Shown here piece after piece: positions 49,551 through 60,278 of a stretch of DNA of 64,000 bases. The notes under the pieces were generated by a model. It was not told the DNA's origin and made no database searches. It worked only from the letters and a program-made list of their open reading frames with translations. Both the position numbers and the translations under genes were made by a program. Numbering within the stretch: the first letter of the stretch is position 1; every line of letters starts with the position of its first letter. Source of the stretch: Gonapodya prolifera JEL478 (lineage: Eukaryota; Monoblepharomycota; Monoblepharidomycetes; Monoblepharidales; Gonapodyaceae); the NCBI GenBank assembly GCA_001574975.1, contig KQ965839.1, forward strand, positions 97,868 to 161,867, given 5' to 3'.

Positions 49551-50691
49551 AGAGGAGGCGCTGGCATATGGCCCTGTTGATCCTCTTCTACCAGCTGGAG
49601 CAGATGATCCCACTGGAGAGGCCATTCCACCTGGACCCAAGGCTCAATTTGAATGCCATGTCAAACGCAGACTGCTTATTGAATTTTTGGTGAGTTCTTG
49701 TGGAATTGTTGCTTGGGCTGACAGGATTGGTGCTCAAACTTGTTGAATGCAGTTTTGAAAAGGACAACCTTCTCCATCTCCAGACAGGTCTGGAGCTCCC
49801 AGAGGTGATTGTTCTGGACAGCCGTCATAAATTTCTTGGTGCAGGGCACTCGGCAAGCTTCTGAAGCAGCTTGTATTCCCCAATTGCCTCTGGGACATTT
49901 CACAAACATTTGGTCACTCCCCTGGTGAACTATTGTGGATTGTATTGTACGTTGTTGGCAATCTGAAGGAACAATATAAGGACATATTGAAATGGGACAT
50001 GGACCAGCTGATGCTGCAGCTGCTGAAGCAGTTTTGTGAGGCGATTCATGAAGCTGGTTCGCCTCTTGTTTCTGTCTTTGGATTCATTGATGGCACAGAT
50101 CACAGGATATCACGGCCGTTGCACAATCAAAGGAAGTATTACAGTGGGCAAAAGAGGCAGCATTGCCTCAAGTATCAGGGTGTGGTGTCACTGGATGGGA
50201 TTATCATCCACCTGGCAGGACCATTTCTTGGTCCAGACCATGACCTCACCATCTTCTGAAGAAGCGGATTGAACAATCTTCTTGCACTCCATGGTTCATG
50301 CTAATTTCGTGCCCTGTTATGATGGCTTTAACATACTTTGGGTAGCATTTGGACCTCTTACCAAATCTATGGGGACCCAGCTTATCTGCCAGGCAATGGT
50401 CATTTGGCAGGTCCATGGAAGCTGGCACATCTAAGTGCTGTGCAGCAGGAGTATAATTCAAGGAACATTGCCATGCGCATGTCTATTGAATGGGCATGGG
50501 AGAAGCTGGCAACACTTTTTGTGTTCCTGAATTACTACAGGAATCTGAAGGTAGAGCTTTCTCCTGTAGGGTTGCACTATAGTATAGGCATACTGCTAAC
50601 AAACACTCATACTTGTTTGTATGGAAGTGAGACAGGGGTGCGGTTTGGACTAACCCCCCCAATGCTCAAGGAATACCTGAATTCTGAATAG
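49551..50691 (+). pseudogene. PIF/Harbinger-type DDE transposase 2 (decayed)
   Basis: Second, diverged Harbinger transposase. Exons give VDPLLPAGADDPTGEAIPPG, then LLKQLVFPNCLWDISQTFGH and VFGFIDGTDHRISRPLHNQ (first Asp). Next is DGIIIHLAGPFLGPDHDLTI, where an in-frame TGA at 50258-50260 interrupts before RSGLNNLLALHG. It continues with IYGDPAYLPGNGHLAGPWK (second Asp) and MSIEWAWEKLATLFVFLNYY (third acidic residue), ending GSETGVRFGLTPPMLKEYLN. Clearly related to the transposase near 33,600 and more decayed. The 5' start was not identified. Confidence 0.75.
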
Positions 50692-51431
50692 ATATTTCTT
50701 TACAAAATTTGTTTCTTAATTTCCATTAACTCTTTTAACGTGGTCATCATCACATCCCTCATATTGTTGGCTTCCAACACCCACACCGCTAACTCCCGCT
50801 CCTTCAACTCCAGCGCCTTATGCTTCCTGTCCTCCAACTCTTGTGCAACCTCAAGCTAGCCTTCAGCTTGCTTTTCCTCCACGCAAAGCATGTCAAAAAT
50901 CATTTTGAGGCTGCTACAGACTTCCTCCACAGGCTTCCCCCACTTCCTTGCCACATTGACCTCATCCTTGCCATCTGCAGCATTCAGATCCACGTCCTCA
51001 AGCACCCTCTTCTTGGAGAGGGTTTCTGTTGCGTCCTTGCGTAAGCCTAATTAGATAGAATGAGTGAGCAACCAAATTAGCATGAACACAAAACACACTC
51101 ACAGGCAGCAATCAGCAATTCCATCTCTGCCTTGGCATGCCTGTTCTCCTTCTCCTTGGTGTTCTCCATTTCAAACTGGCAACGCTGGAAGAAAGAGATC
51201 AGGATGAGTGAGGTACAAACACAAACTTATACCAGTACTTACATCTCTTGCATAAGACACCACAAGCACGTCCAGAGTGGTTTCTTCCTTGTCCTCTCCT
51301 GTGTGTTTCTCCCACAAGGCTCCAGTCTGCTCCCATTGCCTGACAAGGGTCCCTACCTTGTGGTCAGCATTGATTGGAGTCACACCACTATAAGCAGTGG
51401 GGTCCTTCAATTTCATTGCCTCCGTGACCTG
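50692..51431 (-). pseudogene. Harbinger 2 accessory gene, 3' part (left of the Ginger insertion)
   Basis: Minus-strand exons encode the C-terminal half of a coiled-coil protein: VTEAMKLKDPTAYSGVTPIN, WEQTGALWEKHTGEDKEETT, then RCQFEMENTKEKENRHAKAE and ALELKERELAVWVLEANNMR. It is separated from its N-terminal HMG-box half (58867-59390) by the 7.4-kb Ginger-like element, and the CCTG target duplication sits exactly at the split. An in-frame stop is also present in the last exon. Confidence 0.6.
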
Positions 51432-51479
51432 TGTCACGTTTTTTAGACCCCCCATGCAACTGAAGCCCCCCACCCCATG
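51432..51479 (+). repeat. Left TIR of the Ginger-like element
   Basis: 48 bp, preceded by target duplication CCTG. It differs from the right TIR at two positions, both of which are CpG versus TpG/CpA. Confidence 0.9.
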
Positions 51480-51564
51480 NAATGGATTATGTTTGTGCCT
51501 TACATTGATATGGCATTTATAGGTTGGCCAAGTTTGTATATTTATTATCAGAATGCTATTAAAT

Positions 51565-54500
51565 CTAGACGAGGCTTGCCCCAACTGTCCTGTTCTGCAC
51601 ATTGGGGATACAATACGCAAAGGAATACATACATGTCCTCTTTCCATCTTCTCCAAAAATTGTGAGGGTACACTGGAAGAGGTAGCTGGGCTCCCTCAAA
51701 TTTTGCTTGAACAGTGCAGAGTACTGCATCATGAAAAGCAGTGCAACACACAAGAACAAGCCACAACTGTGTCCATCACCCTGTTTCCAAAATAGAGACC
51801 AGACCTGGTTTCTTGGAGATGGTGCCAATTCCAAGAATAGTAGTTCTTGCAACCCCTTCTGACATGCCTCCAAATCTGTGTCATAATGATGTGGGTGATC
51901 ACTCCAATCCAGTGCATCTGCAACCAGTGCGTTTCCATTCCTGTCCATCACAATCACATACCAGTGGAAGTTCTGCTCATTGACCATGAAAAGGTGATAA
52001 TCTTGATCTCCGTGTGCAAATTATCAATGAATTTTCGACTCAGTTGGGACTGGTGCTCAAGTGTCATATAGCCCAGGTTTTGAAGTGTGTACACCACTTG
52101 GGAGGAGAAGTAGGAAATGGATGGCAGCCTTTCTTGTAGATTCCACAAGGTGATGACTGGCAAGAGGAAAAGGTTGAGTACAATATTGCTCCAGTTCTGT
52201 GTTCCAGAGAGATATGATGCTTCAAAAAGAGCAGACCCTGTAGGGAACACAGCCCTGCAGATGAATAACATGTAAGATGATTTCATCCACAGTCATGAGA
52301 GGGCAGGGTGGTTTCTTACCTAATGTANGCATCCTCATAGGCCACCCTGTCCTGCGCAGAAATGGTAAGAAGGGTGGTGGGCATAAGTCTGTTGANGTCT
52401 ATACGTGAATGGGACGTCACTGGCAAGGGAGGTGCTACAGGGAGAAATGGATGTGACCTAAACTCTTGCTTGGGTTCTGTGGAATGCTTGGGGTCCAAGA
52501 CAGCTGAATTGGTTGCTCTCAACAAAGTGGATATTGAGTCATCAGTGTAGAGTGCAAGGTCTGGGATGCGCTTGTCAATGTCTTCCAAAGGAAAATTGAA
52601 GTTTGATCTGATAAAAGAAAATTCAAATGACTTTTAGATAACTATTGGGAAGTGGGGAGATTGGCAAGCACATACATTGGCTCCCATGTGGATGCTGATG
52701 GGGGCCATCCAGTCCACAAGACCAGATACTCTCTTGTATTCCCGTTCTCTCTGAATCCCAAGATTGCCTGTACTTCAAAGTCTTTGTCTTGTCCAGGTGG
52801 AGATCCGACCACCTTTTGGATCTCCTCATTGGAGATGGCTGGAGGGATTGCCCTGAGATTACGTTGATGGAACCACCATTGTGCAACTGTCCCAAGCAGA
52901 TCCTGCAGATTAGGGCCTTGGTGTATCCAGCATAACTGGTAGAGGTACTGGACTTGGTTGACCTTGACTATGGAAGCGGCATGGGCCCACATAGGGCCAG
53001 GACGTTTGCCCTTGCCTCGAAATACTTTGCGGACTAGCACCCTGTCACCAATGCTGAGGTGCTGGGGTAGCTTGTCCATCCTGGTCAATAATCTACATGA
53101 CACAGTTTAGAGATACGTGGCATCATGAATGAAGAGAAACTCACCTGGATATGGCCTTGGCACTGGCAGCAGCCATGTTTTTGTGAGCAGTCTTTATGAG
53201 TTCTTGGTGCTCTGCTTCCAAGAGAGTAGCATCCACTAGATGATCACGCAAACTGGCTGGAGCAAGGAAGCATGCATCTGTCCTGCCATAGAATAGGACA
53301 TCCAGGATGCACTTGGTGGTGGAGTGTCGTTCATGGTTGTAAGTGCTGATCACTGACTGGAGTACATTGTTGCAGTCCTCAAAAGTGCAGTGGAGGGGGT
53401 CAATATCTTTAGAGCGCATGCCTTGCCACCACCTGGGCTTCACGGTTCTGTGGATCCTCTCAATGGCACCCTGATTCTGTGGATGGTATAGACGACCATG
53501 AACTGGGCGAACTCTGAAGTGCGCATGGGTGGCAGTGACAAGATTTGATTTGAATTCAGTTCCATTGTCACTCAACATCCTACATCAATATCATGAGTTG
53601 GGTACCATACCAATCCACAGATAACTCTTACCTTTCAGGTGTTCCATCTGTTGTATATATGTTCTCCAAAAACTCCACAACATTTTTTCTGCAGTGTGTT
53701 GGTGGTACAGTTTACCCCAAATTTTTTTGCTGAAGTGGTCTACGCAGGCCAGAAGATTGAGATTGTTGAGCTTGGTGAAATTGAAGACAAAGAGTTCACA
53801 TGGTCTAGTGGCTATGATAGGGAGGAGGGGGACTGGGTTTGGGGCGGCATGGGTCATAGTGCATTGTGGGCACCACTTGATGAGGGAGCGGAAAACTGGA
53901 AATAGAGTTGAGAGATAGAAATTCTGGCTGCACCTGTCCCAAGTTCAGTTGATGCCAGGATGGGTTCCGAACTCAGACGACATATGGTTGTGCTGGTAAA
54001 GATCAAGAAACTGCTGGAATGGTTAGAATCTCGCAAAAGTGAAACCATCCATACCAGACTCACCTCGTCAAGAGAACTCAACACCACAAGACCATGCTTC
54101 TTTTTGTAGCTGTACACCAGGCGGGAATCCATGCACCAGTACTTTGTGCACTGTATGACAGTGGATTTAGGGCAGTATAACAATGACATATTCATTGGTT
54201 CCCACCATGGTTTTGAAATTTTTGCGTTGAGAAAGGTTTCCTTTGCCCAATAGTCAATCAAGAAATTTATGACTCCGCAGGTACTGTGCAATTTCTGCAT
54301 GTTTGACATAGTAAGCTCAGAGGATATAGTACTCTTCTTTGCTAAGCCTGGGATAGGAGGGGGGAGGAGTCGCAGTAACTCCAAAGGTTGCTGTTGTCTC
54401 TTCACCAAAAACTGTGTAGGAGCCATGAGCCTGCGCATGGTATGCGCCGTTCACTGAGTCTAGAATCTGACGCACTAGGGAATTGTAGATAACTGTTGGG

Positions 54501-54601
54501 GGCGCCACTCCAAGACGCATACAGAGTACATCCTCATCCACGGAGGTGAGACTTGTCTCATAGGAAACTGCGGGATCATACACACTGATGAAGCAAGGCA
54601 T
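51565..54601 (-). pseudogene. DD35E integrase with H2C2, GPY/F-like and chromodomain, spliced to a Ulp1-like protease
   Basis: Transposase polyprotein read on the minus strand. Order: N-terminal region from ATG 54601; H2C2 zinc knuckle (HNHMSSEFGTHPGIN ... WCPQC); integrase core with catalytic Asp in LLACVDHFSKKIWG, Asp in MLSDNGTEFKSNL and Glu in QNQGAIERIHRT, the last two exactly 35 residues apart; GPY/F-like fold (KGKRPGPMWAHAASI); chromodomain (REYLVLWTGWPPSASTWEP). A donor after STWEP and an acceptor near 52,607 link in phase to SNFNFPLEDIDKRIPDLAL, then a C48 protease-like domain with catalytic His (NFHWYVIVMD), Gln and Cys (WKQGDGHSCG). Damage: frameshift and stops near 54,250-54,320, a TGA in the H2C2 region near 53,947, and a one-base loss in a T run near 51,990. 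Two N occur at 52327 and 52396. Confidence 0.82.
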
Positions 54602-54673
54602 TGTGATGGAGGTGGGAAAAGAAAGTGTTTGGAGATAGTTGGAATATGGGATTGTCAGAAACCGGGTTTGTCA

Positions 54674-54951
54674 TGCAGAAAAAGGTCTCCCACCGAATTG
54701 GTAGCAGCCCATTTTCTGCGCAACCAACAACAACTGAAAATCACGCCTTTCAAGCCTGGCAGAAAAGGCTGGGTGACTGATTCGGTAGCAAATGATTTTT
54801 TGCATGTCCAATGTTGGTTGTGCAGAAATTGGGTTGCTACCGATTCAGTAGCAGCCCATTTTCTGCATGAACCACAGTGTAGTGAAATTATGGAATGCAA
54901 GTCATGCAGAAAATGTGTTGCTACCAAATCAGTAGGGGACAGTTTTGAGCA
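54674..54951. repeat. Four imperfect hairpins in the bidirectional promoter of the Ginger-like element
   Basis: Four related inverted repeats, at about 54674-54719, 54759-54806, 54821-54867 and 54905-54951. Each has the form TGCAGAAAATGGGTTGCTACC, a short spacer with GAATC, then the inverse ending TTTTCTGCA. The third is best, with arms of about 21 bp. They lie between the divergent start codons (54601 minus, 55073 plus). Candidate binding sites for a transposon protein or regulatory RNA hairpins. Confidence 0.8.
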
Positions 54952-55072
54952 TGTTCCAACTCACTTGCGTGCGGGTGCGCATCCCGACCTGTGTCACAAT
55001 GTGCCTGGAATTAGGACACCAAAATCTCTTTCCAACACAGTCAGGTCAATCTGATTCTGTTACTCTCTCATC

Positions 55073-58000
55073 ATGTCTTCCAGCTCAATCACCTCAATCA
55101 TTGCCAAGTGGCATCTTCAGGGTACATTCACAATTCCCATGAATCAGATTGACCTGAAGGCCTTCACCCCAATTCAGGAACGTTACAAGCCAGGTGTTCT
55201 GGAGATCATGTAAGTCAGATTTGGTTTTGTAGGTTGGCAGTTCTGACTTCCTACCATCCCAAGGACTGCTTTCAAAGGTCAAGCTTGGGTTTCTAGACAC
55301 CAGCATGGTCATTCTCTTCTGCATAGGGGAAGACCGTTATGGTATTGTCAATGGCAACCACAGACTTGTTGCACTTTACTGCTTGAAGGATGAGGACAAG
55401 GATTACGAAACACTCCCCAGACTCCTAGATGGGACGCTGACGGTCAACGCAATTATCTTGTGGGTGAGTTCATTTTTTGGTCTTCCTAGTCTCTGCTCAC
55501 ATTTCTCCCCCCACTTTTATGGTTATAGGATGATACGCCTGAATACGTTAGGTCCCATATCGGATCAATGGTGAACTTCACAGGCAAAACCAGTAAATAA
55601 AGCTTGAACTCTATTGAACGTCTTCTGACTTTCAATCTCTTGTAGGAGTACCCATGAACCCCTTCAATACCTTTATGGCCGTTCACCGCTCTCTCACGTA
55701 CGGCACCACCAACAGGACTCAGAGGCAGGTGCGGAACGTGGTCAAGGACTTCGAAGGTACAAGTCATGTCAAGCAGATTGGGAACTGGATCACAGTTGCC
55801 AAGTCGTACACTGCAGTCCCCAATGTGAGTCTTTGCCTACCCATGTTTTCCATTACCTCTCTGAGACAGTGTAGTTTGAGGCAATTCTTTGTGAAGATGC
55901 CATCAGCAACATGCCCAACTTCTGTCTGCCCATCACCACCCTTTATGCTGAGGGTGGTGTCAAGAAGTATCTTGTGGACAAGGATCCAGAACTTGCTGTA
56001 AGTATTCTTTTTTTAATTTATAATATCTATGGGCGCTAATGATTTATTAGGAGCACTTCTTTTGCATGCTTGTTGCTCTCCCTGCTCCACCAAAGCTCAA
56101 GGAGGTCCAGGACATGGCACAACTCTGGGGTGAGAAATACTCACCATGGATCAAGGGATACTTGCAGCTGTCTGACAATGACAGATGGACCAATGAGAAA
56201 AAACATGTGGCGCAGGTTCTCATACTGAGTGCTGAGTGTTGACTGCATTTGACTCTGTGATTGCCTGAATGTCCAACCTTCACACATTTCAAGGCACATT
56301 CAAGGACACATCCACCTGTGCCCACGTTCTGGAGGAGTGCAAGGAGCGCCTTGGGACTGTAAGCAAGAAGGGGAAGGAGAAAGGTGAGAGTATTTTGTAT
56401 GTTGTTTGCACCATGTGAATGACTTTGACAAAAGCAGCCCCCTCCGAAGAGGTCCCTGCACTGACTACCCCTGTTCCAAGGATCACAACACAAGCGGGGG
56501 AACCCAGTGGAGCAGTGGGCCCAGTGAGATTTGGTTTCCTTCTGCTTGACGTTGATATGTGCCACAAACGTTTCTTTAATGGAGATCGATGTTCCCAACA
56601 AGCAACCACCTGAGGAACTGCTACCTACTCCTTGAGCAAAAGAGGGCCTGCCCACCACTCCCTGATCCAAGGTGAGTCCCCTTAAATCATATTAGGTTCT
56701 TGTCTCTCACTCTACATTTCGTGCCAAGCCATCGAAATCTTGACCCACAGGCCGCCCCCTGAAGCACAAGTTTGCCAGTCCCACCATTACCCTCATCAAC
56801 GTGCAAAAACTTGAGGACACCCTGAACAAGTTCAGCGCAGATAAAGGACAGACTGCAAACCTTATTGTGCTGGACTTCCCTTCTCTGGATCAAGCAGACC
56901 ATGGTAACCCAGTAAGTGCACTCTGTTGCTGTGCAATCATGACACTGACTTTGCTTTTAGAAACTTGCCCCTAAATTCCAGTCGCGCCTTTGGGGACTTC
57001 AAGACATTGCCCTGAACAAGGTGCTACATCCAGACGGAATTCTCATGGAAGTAAGTTCTTTGTATTGTGTACATTCTTTTGCTCTAACCTATTTTTTCAG
57101 TGCATCAATCTTTCCCAGTACAGCTCCGTGTGCAGGGACTACACCAACTTTGGGGCTTCCTCAATCTCCACCATCCACGTCACATTCCACGCCAACGTCA
57201 GCTGGACAAAGAAGGTTCTCAATGACAAAGCAACAATTTTTGGGGCAAAAAACGTTGTTGCCCACTACATTGTTGCATCAAGATCTGCGCATGCAGTCAA
57301 CTGGTCCATTGGCACCAACTGGCGTCGTACGTGGTCCACAACCAACTTTTTTGGTCCATACATAGTGCCGGAGCAGGATGTGGTGGTGAGTTTTTGGGTG
57401 TACGTGTTCCTAGGTTTACACCAGCCTATTAACTTCTTAAACCTTTCTGCTTTTGTCAACAAACACAAGACCTATAAAGCTCAGCAAGAAGGCAGGAAGG
57501 CCATCAAGAATGTTCCATTCTTCTCTGGACAAGTACCAAGCGCCCTGTGGATGGAGGTCCTGACGCTTCTCACCAACCCTGGCAACCACGTGGTGATTCC
57601 AAGTGTGGGGACTGGAAGTTTGGCCACAGCTTGTGCACTTCTTGGTAGGGAGTGCACAGGGTGGGTCTTTGATGATCATTTCCATTCTCGCCTCAATAGC
57701 CACCACATGGAGCTTGAAGCTCAGACAAACAAAGATGCAAGGAAAGTTTTTGAAAGGTAAGTCTCTGTCTTTATCAGTGCCTCATCCCACTTGCAAAGCT
57801 AACCTACTGATGTTTTCAAGACTCATCTTGGACAGGGACTTCTTCCACTACACCACTGCATCATTCAGTGCGGAAGTGGCTGCCACCCCAGCCAGCAAGG
57901 TCCAATTGTTGGCAGAGAATGTGGATGATGAGGATGACAAAGAGTTAATTAAGGTGCCCCCTGAAGGTAAGTTGAAAATTGAACGTCTTTGCAGCAACTT

Positions 58001-58748
58001 CTGCTAACCTCCTGTAGACCCTTCACAGTACCCATCAACTGCACCAGACAGTAAGTGCAGTGTATGTTGTCCTTGTCCATGCACTAACTCTATTTTTGAC
58101 ATTTCCCCTGACCCAACCAGGACCATCCTCTTCAAATGTTCTGTGGAACTCTCAAGGTGTCCCACTTGGTAAGTTGTTTGCCCAACAATGTAACTCTGTA
58201 TGATTCTAATTCTGTGAACTATTTCAGTTGCCCAATTCATATCTGACCAAGCTGCCGTTGCATCAAGAGATGAGGACAATGAAGGTGAGGACAGTAAGTG
58301 CACCCCAATGTTCTTGTCTGTGTTACCTCTAACATGTCTAACCAACAGCAGATTCATATAGTGGGCAGTCTCTATCTAAGTACTCAGACTGCAAAGACCC
58401 ACGTACTCCACCCCCCGAGGACACCACTGAGTCCAAGCCTGAGGTAGAAGGTGAGTTGTACTACACTGTGTATGTATCTGCTCTTGTACTAACACAGTTG
58501 CACAGGCAGACCACCCTCAAATTCTTGGAAGAGGCCACTGCCAAGCCCCTGAATCTCAAGAGTGTAAGTTCCCATGTATGTACAATTTGTTTCTATGCCA
58601 TTCATATTGTCCCTTTTCAGATCCTCCTGCAAAAAGGACCTGTCAATCAGCACCCACTCAACCTGTACAAGAGCAGAGGGAAAGGGGGGGCAGGAGGGGA
58701 GGGGGGGTTGAGAGGGGCAAGAGGGGCCGTCGTGCATCTCTGAAGTGA
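55073..58748 (+). CDS. ParB-like domain fused to beta-class DNA N4/N6-methyltransferase, transposon-borne
   Basis: Multi-exon gene (about fifteen exons) from ATG 55073 (MSSSSITSIIAKWHLQG). Exons 1-2 form a ParB-like domain: IDLKAFTPIQERYKP, then GEDRYGIVNGNHRLVALY, the GNHR box of ParB/Srx folds. The middle contains QVRNVVKDFEGTSHVKQIG and a linker. The C-terminal half has beta-class methyltransferase order: TANLIVLDFPSLDQADHG (motif IV, normally DPPY), LNKVLHPDGILMECIN, VVAHYIVASRSA, then MEVLTLLTNPGNHVVIPSVG and TGSLATACALLGRECTGW (motif I, normally DPFxGSGTT). Asp of motif IV and the GTG of motif I remain, but both motifs are altered, so activity is uncertain. A basic RGGRRGGG-type tail ends at TGA 58746-58748. 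No frame break was noticed, unlike the integrase. Confidence 0.75.
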
Positions 58749-58818
58749 TAGCATTTGTATTATGCTTAGTACATAATAAACTGTTACAACTCCAATTATC
58801 TACATGGGGGTACTGATT

Positions 58819-58866
58819 CATGGGGTGGGGGGCTTCAGTTGCGTGGGGGGTCTAAAAAATGTGACA
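58819..58866 (-). repeat. Right TIR of the Ginger-like element
   Basis: 48-bp inverted copy of 51432-51479, followed by target duplication CCTG (58867-58870). Confidence 0.9.
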
Positions 58867-59390
58867 CCTGCATCCACTTTGCCTGCATTGTTTTGCTTTT
58901 TCTGAGGATCTTGTAGGGTCAAGTGACAGCTGCATGGTGCATTAGCACCATGCAGGCAGCATAGTCCCATGTAAAGTAGACTCCAGGTGCCTCCTGCATG
59001 TTGGAAGCCTTTTCTGCCACAGGCTGTCACCCTTGCCCATGTGGTGCAAGATGGGCAAGGAGTAGGCGCAAGCCAGGAGGCTTTGGCAAGTGCAGCAGAT
59101 TGGTCAACATACACCTGCCACATATACAAATGCTCACAGAGTTTCTACATGTACAGGGTAATAAGAAATGACTCACTCACCTTTTTTTCATCATTGGAAA
59201 GTGCTTTCCACATGTTTCCAATTGTCACCAGGACCATAGCAAAGTCCAGGTCAGGATATGCCTTCTTCACCTCTGGGGGCTTCTCCCTTGAAAAATGCAT
59301 GAATGGCGCAGGCACAGGCATTGGCAGTACCACAGTTGACGTTGTTGAGCCTTTTGGTGGGCGTCCGCAGCGCTTTGGGCAGCTTCCCAT
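58867..59390 (-). pseudogene. HMG-box accessory gene of Harbinger 2, 5' part (right of the Ginger insertion)
   Basis: Minus-strand exon beginning at ATG 59390 (MGSCPKRCGRPPKGSTTS) encodes an HMG-box: APFMHFSREKPPEVKKAYPD, then MVLVTIGNMWKALSNDEKK, with the RPPK AT-hook-like basic patch just before it. A GTGAGT donor leads to a second exon VYVDQSAALAKASWLAPTPC ... KKQNNAGKVDAG, which is cut by the Ginger-like element. HMG-boxes bend DNA, a plausible DNA-binding partner for the transposase. Association with the Harbinger 2 element is inferred from position and the coiled-coil remainder at 50692-51431. Confidence 0.65.
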
Positions 59391-59910
59391 GATCAGTGAT
59401 GGTTTGTTGTGTTCGAAAAATGGTGGGGTGTCTGCAAGTTGTCAGCATGCCCACCAGAGCAAAAGGAATGCAAAAGCAATAAACAATTACCAATTCAGCT
59501 GATTTGACATCAAAATCCGGGTTCTTATGGACTCACCAGTCAAATCATTGTCCAAACTGTCCCCGGTCCTGTCCATCCTGATTTCTTCCATGCCGCAAGC
59601 CCTTTTAGCAGTAGTAGCAACATCAATGTAATTGATGAAGTTTCAGCAAGAAAGAAAGGTCCAATAGGTACCAGCCAGCCCAGTTGGACACCCCAGCTGG
59701 CAGGAGACCAACGACAGTCAGCCCCAAGAAACTGGACCAATGATAATTGCCAACGTTGCCTCACCTGACGAATCTCTAAAAATTGCAATTTTCCAATGCC
59801 GTTTCCAAGAGGAAATCAATGATTGTGTGGGCTCACATATTGGCTCATGGATTTGTGAGCCTGCACGATTTATTCTCACTGCCAAATTTCTTGTGTGCTA
59901 CATATTTGTT

Positions 59911-59935
59911 AAAATAAAATGTTGCGCAACCTCTC
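59911..59935 (-). repeat. Probable right TIR of Harbinger 2
   Basis: AAAATAAAATGTTGCGCAAC followed by CTCTC and TA mirrors the Harbinger 1 end (TTGCGCAACAATTTATTTTT read outward-in). The matching left end was not found. Confidence 0.55.
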
Positions 59936-60278
59936 TATTCAGAAAATAAAAGCAAACAATAGTTTCAATATGAGGTATCATGATTATAGTAAGACTGTAG
60001 AGTTGGTTTCCAAGTCATTAGTTTGATGGACTCAACCATGTTTAGAGATATTTGATTAAATTGGACAGAATTGTATGGTATTTACTTGAGCACTGGGTTG
60101 TTCCTGGTGCAGATACATCATACCCCAACTTTGTGATGTTGAAAGTGATCTTTGGAGATGATATGAGAGTCAAAAACATTTCATTTTATGTTAAAGTGTT
60201 TGATTTTAGCTTTCTGCACGTGGCACAGTGGGAGTGGTGTGATAGTAGCATTTTTGGGTGGTAAACAACTATATATTA

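Larger units (their letters stand above)
51432..58866. mobile_element. Ginger-like (Gypsy integrase-related) DNA transposon with ParB-methyltransferase cargo
   Basis: 7,435 bp. TIRs of 48 bp: left 51432-51479 starts TGTCACGTTTTTTAGACCC, and right 58819-58866 is its inverse; 46 of 48 positions match. The termini are TG...CA and a perfect 4-bp target duplication CCTG flanks it (51428-51431 and 58867-58870). Two divergent genes fill almost the whole interior: integrase-Ulp1 (minus) and ParB-methyltransferase (plus), with stops 85 and 70 bp from the TIRs. No reverse transcriptase, Gag or LTR was found. TIRs, 4-bp TSD and a Gypsy-type integrase with GPY/F-like domain are the hallmarks of Ginger transposons. 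It has inserted in a Harbinger accessory gene. Confidence 0.87.

Noticed and set aside
52642-54601. Reading the integrase as part of a Ty3/Gypsy retrotransposon
   Set aside because: No reverse transcriptase, RNase H, Gag or LTR in the element, while TIRs and a 4-bp duplication bound it exactly.
54655-54927. Minus-strand open frame with repeated SCRKWAATESVATQFLH peptide
   Set aside because: Arises from the palindromic hairpin array; the repeat conserves pairing rather than a protein.
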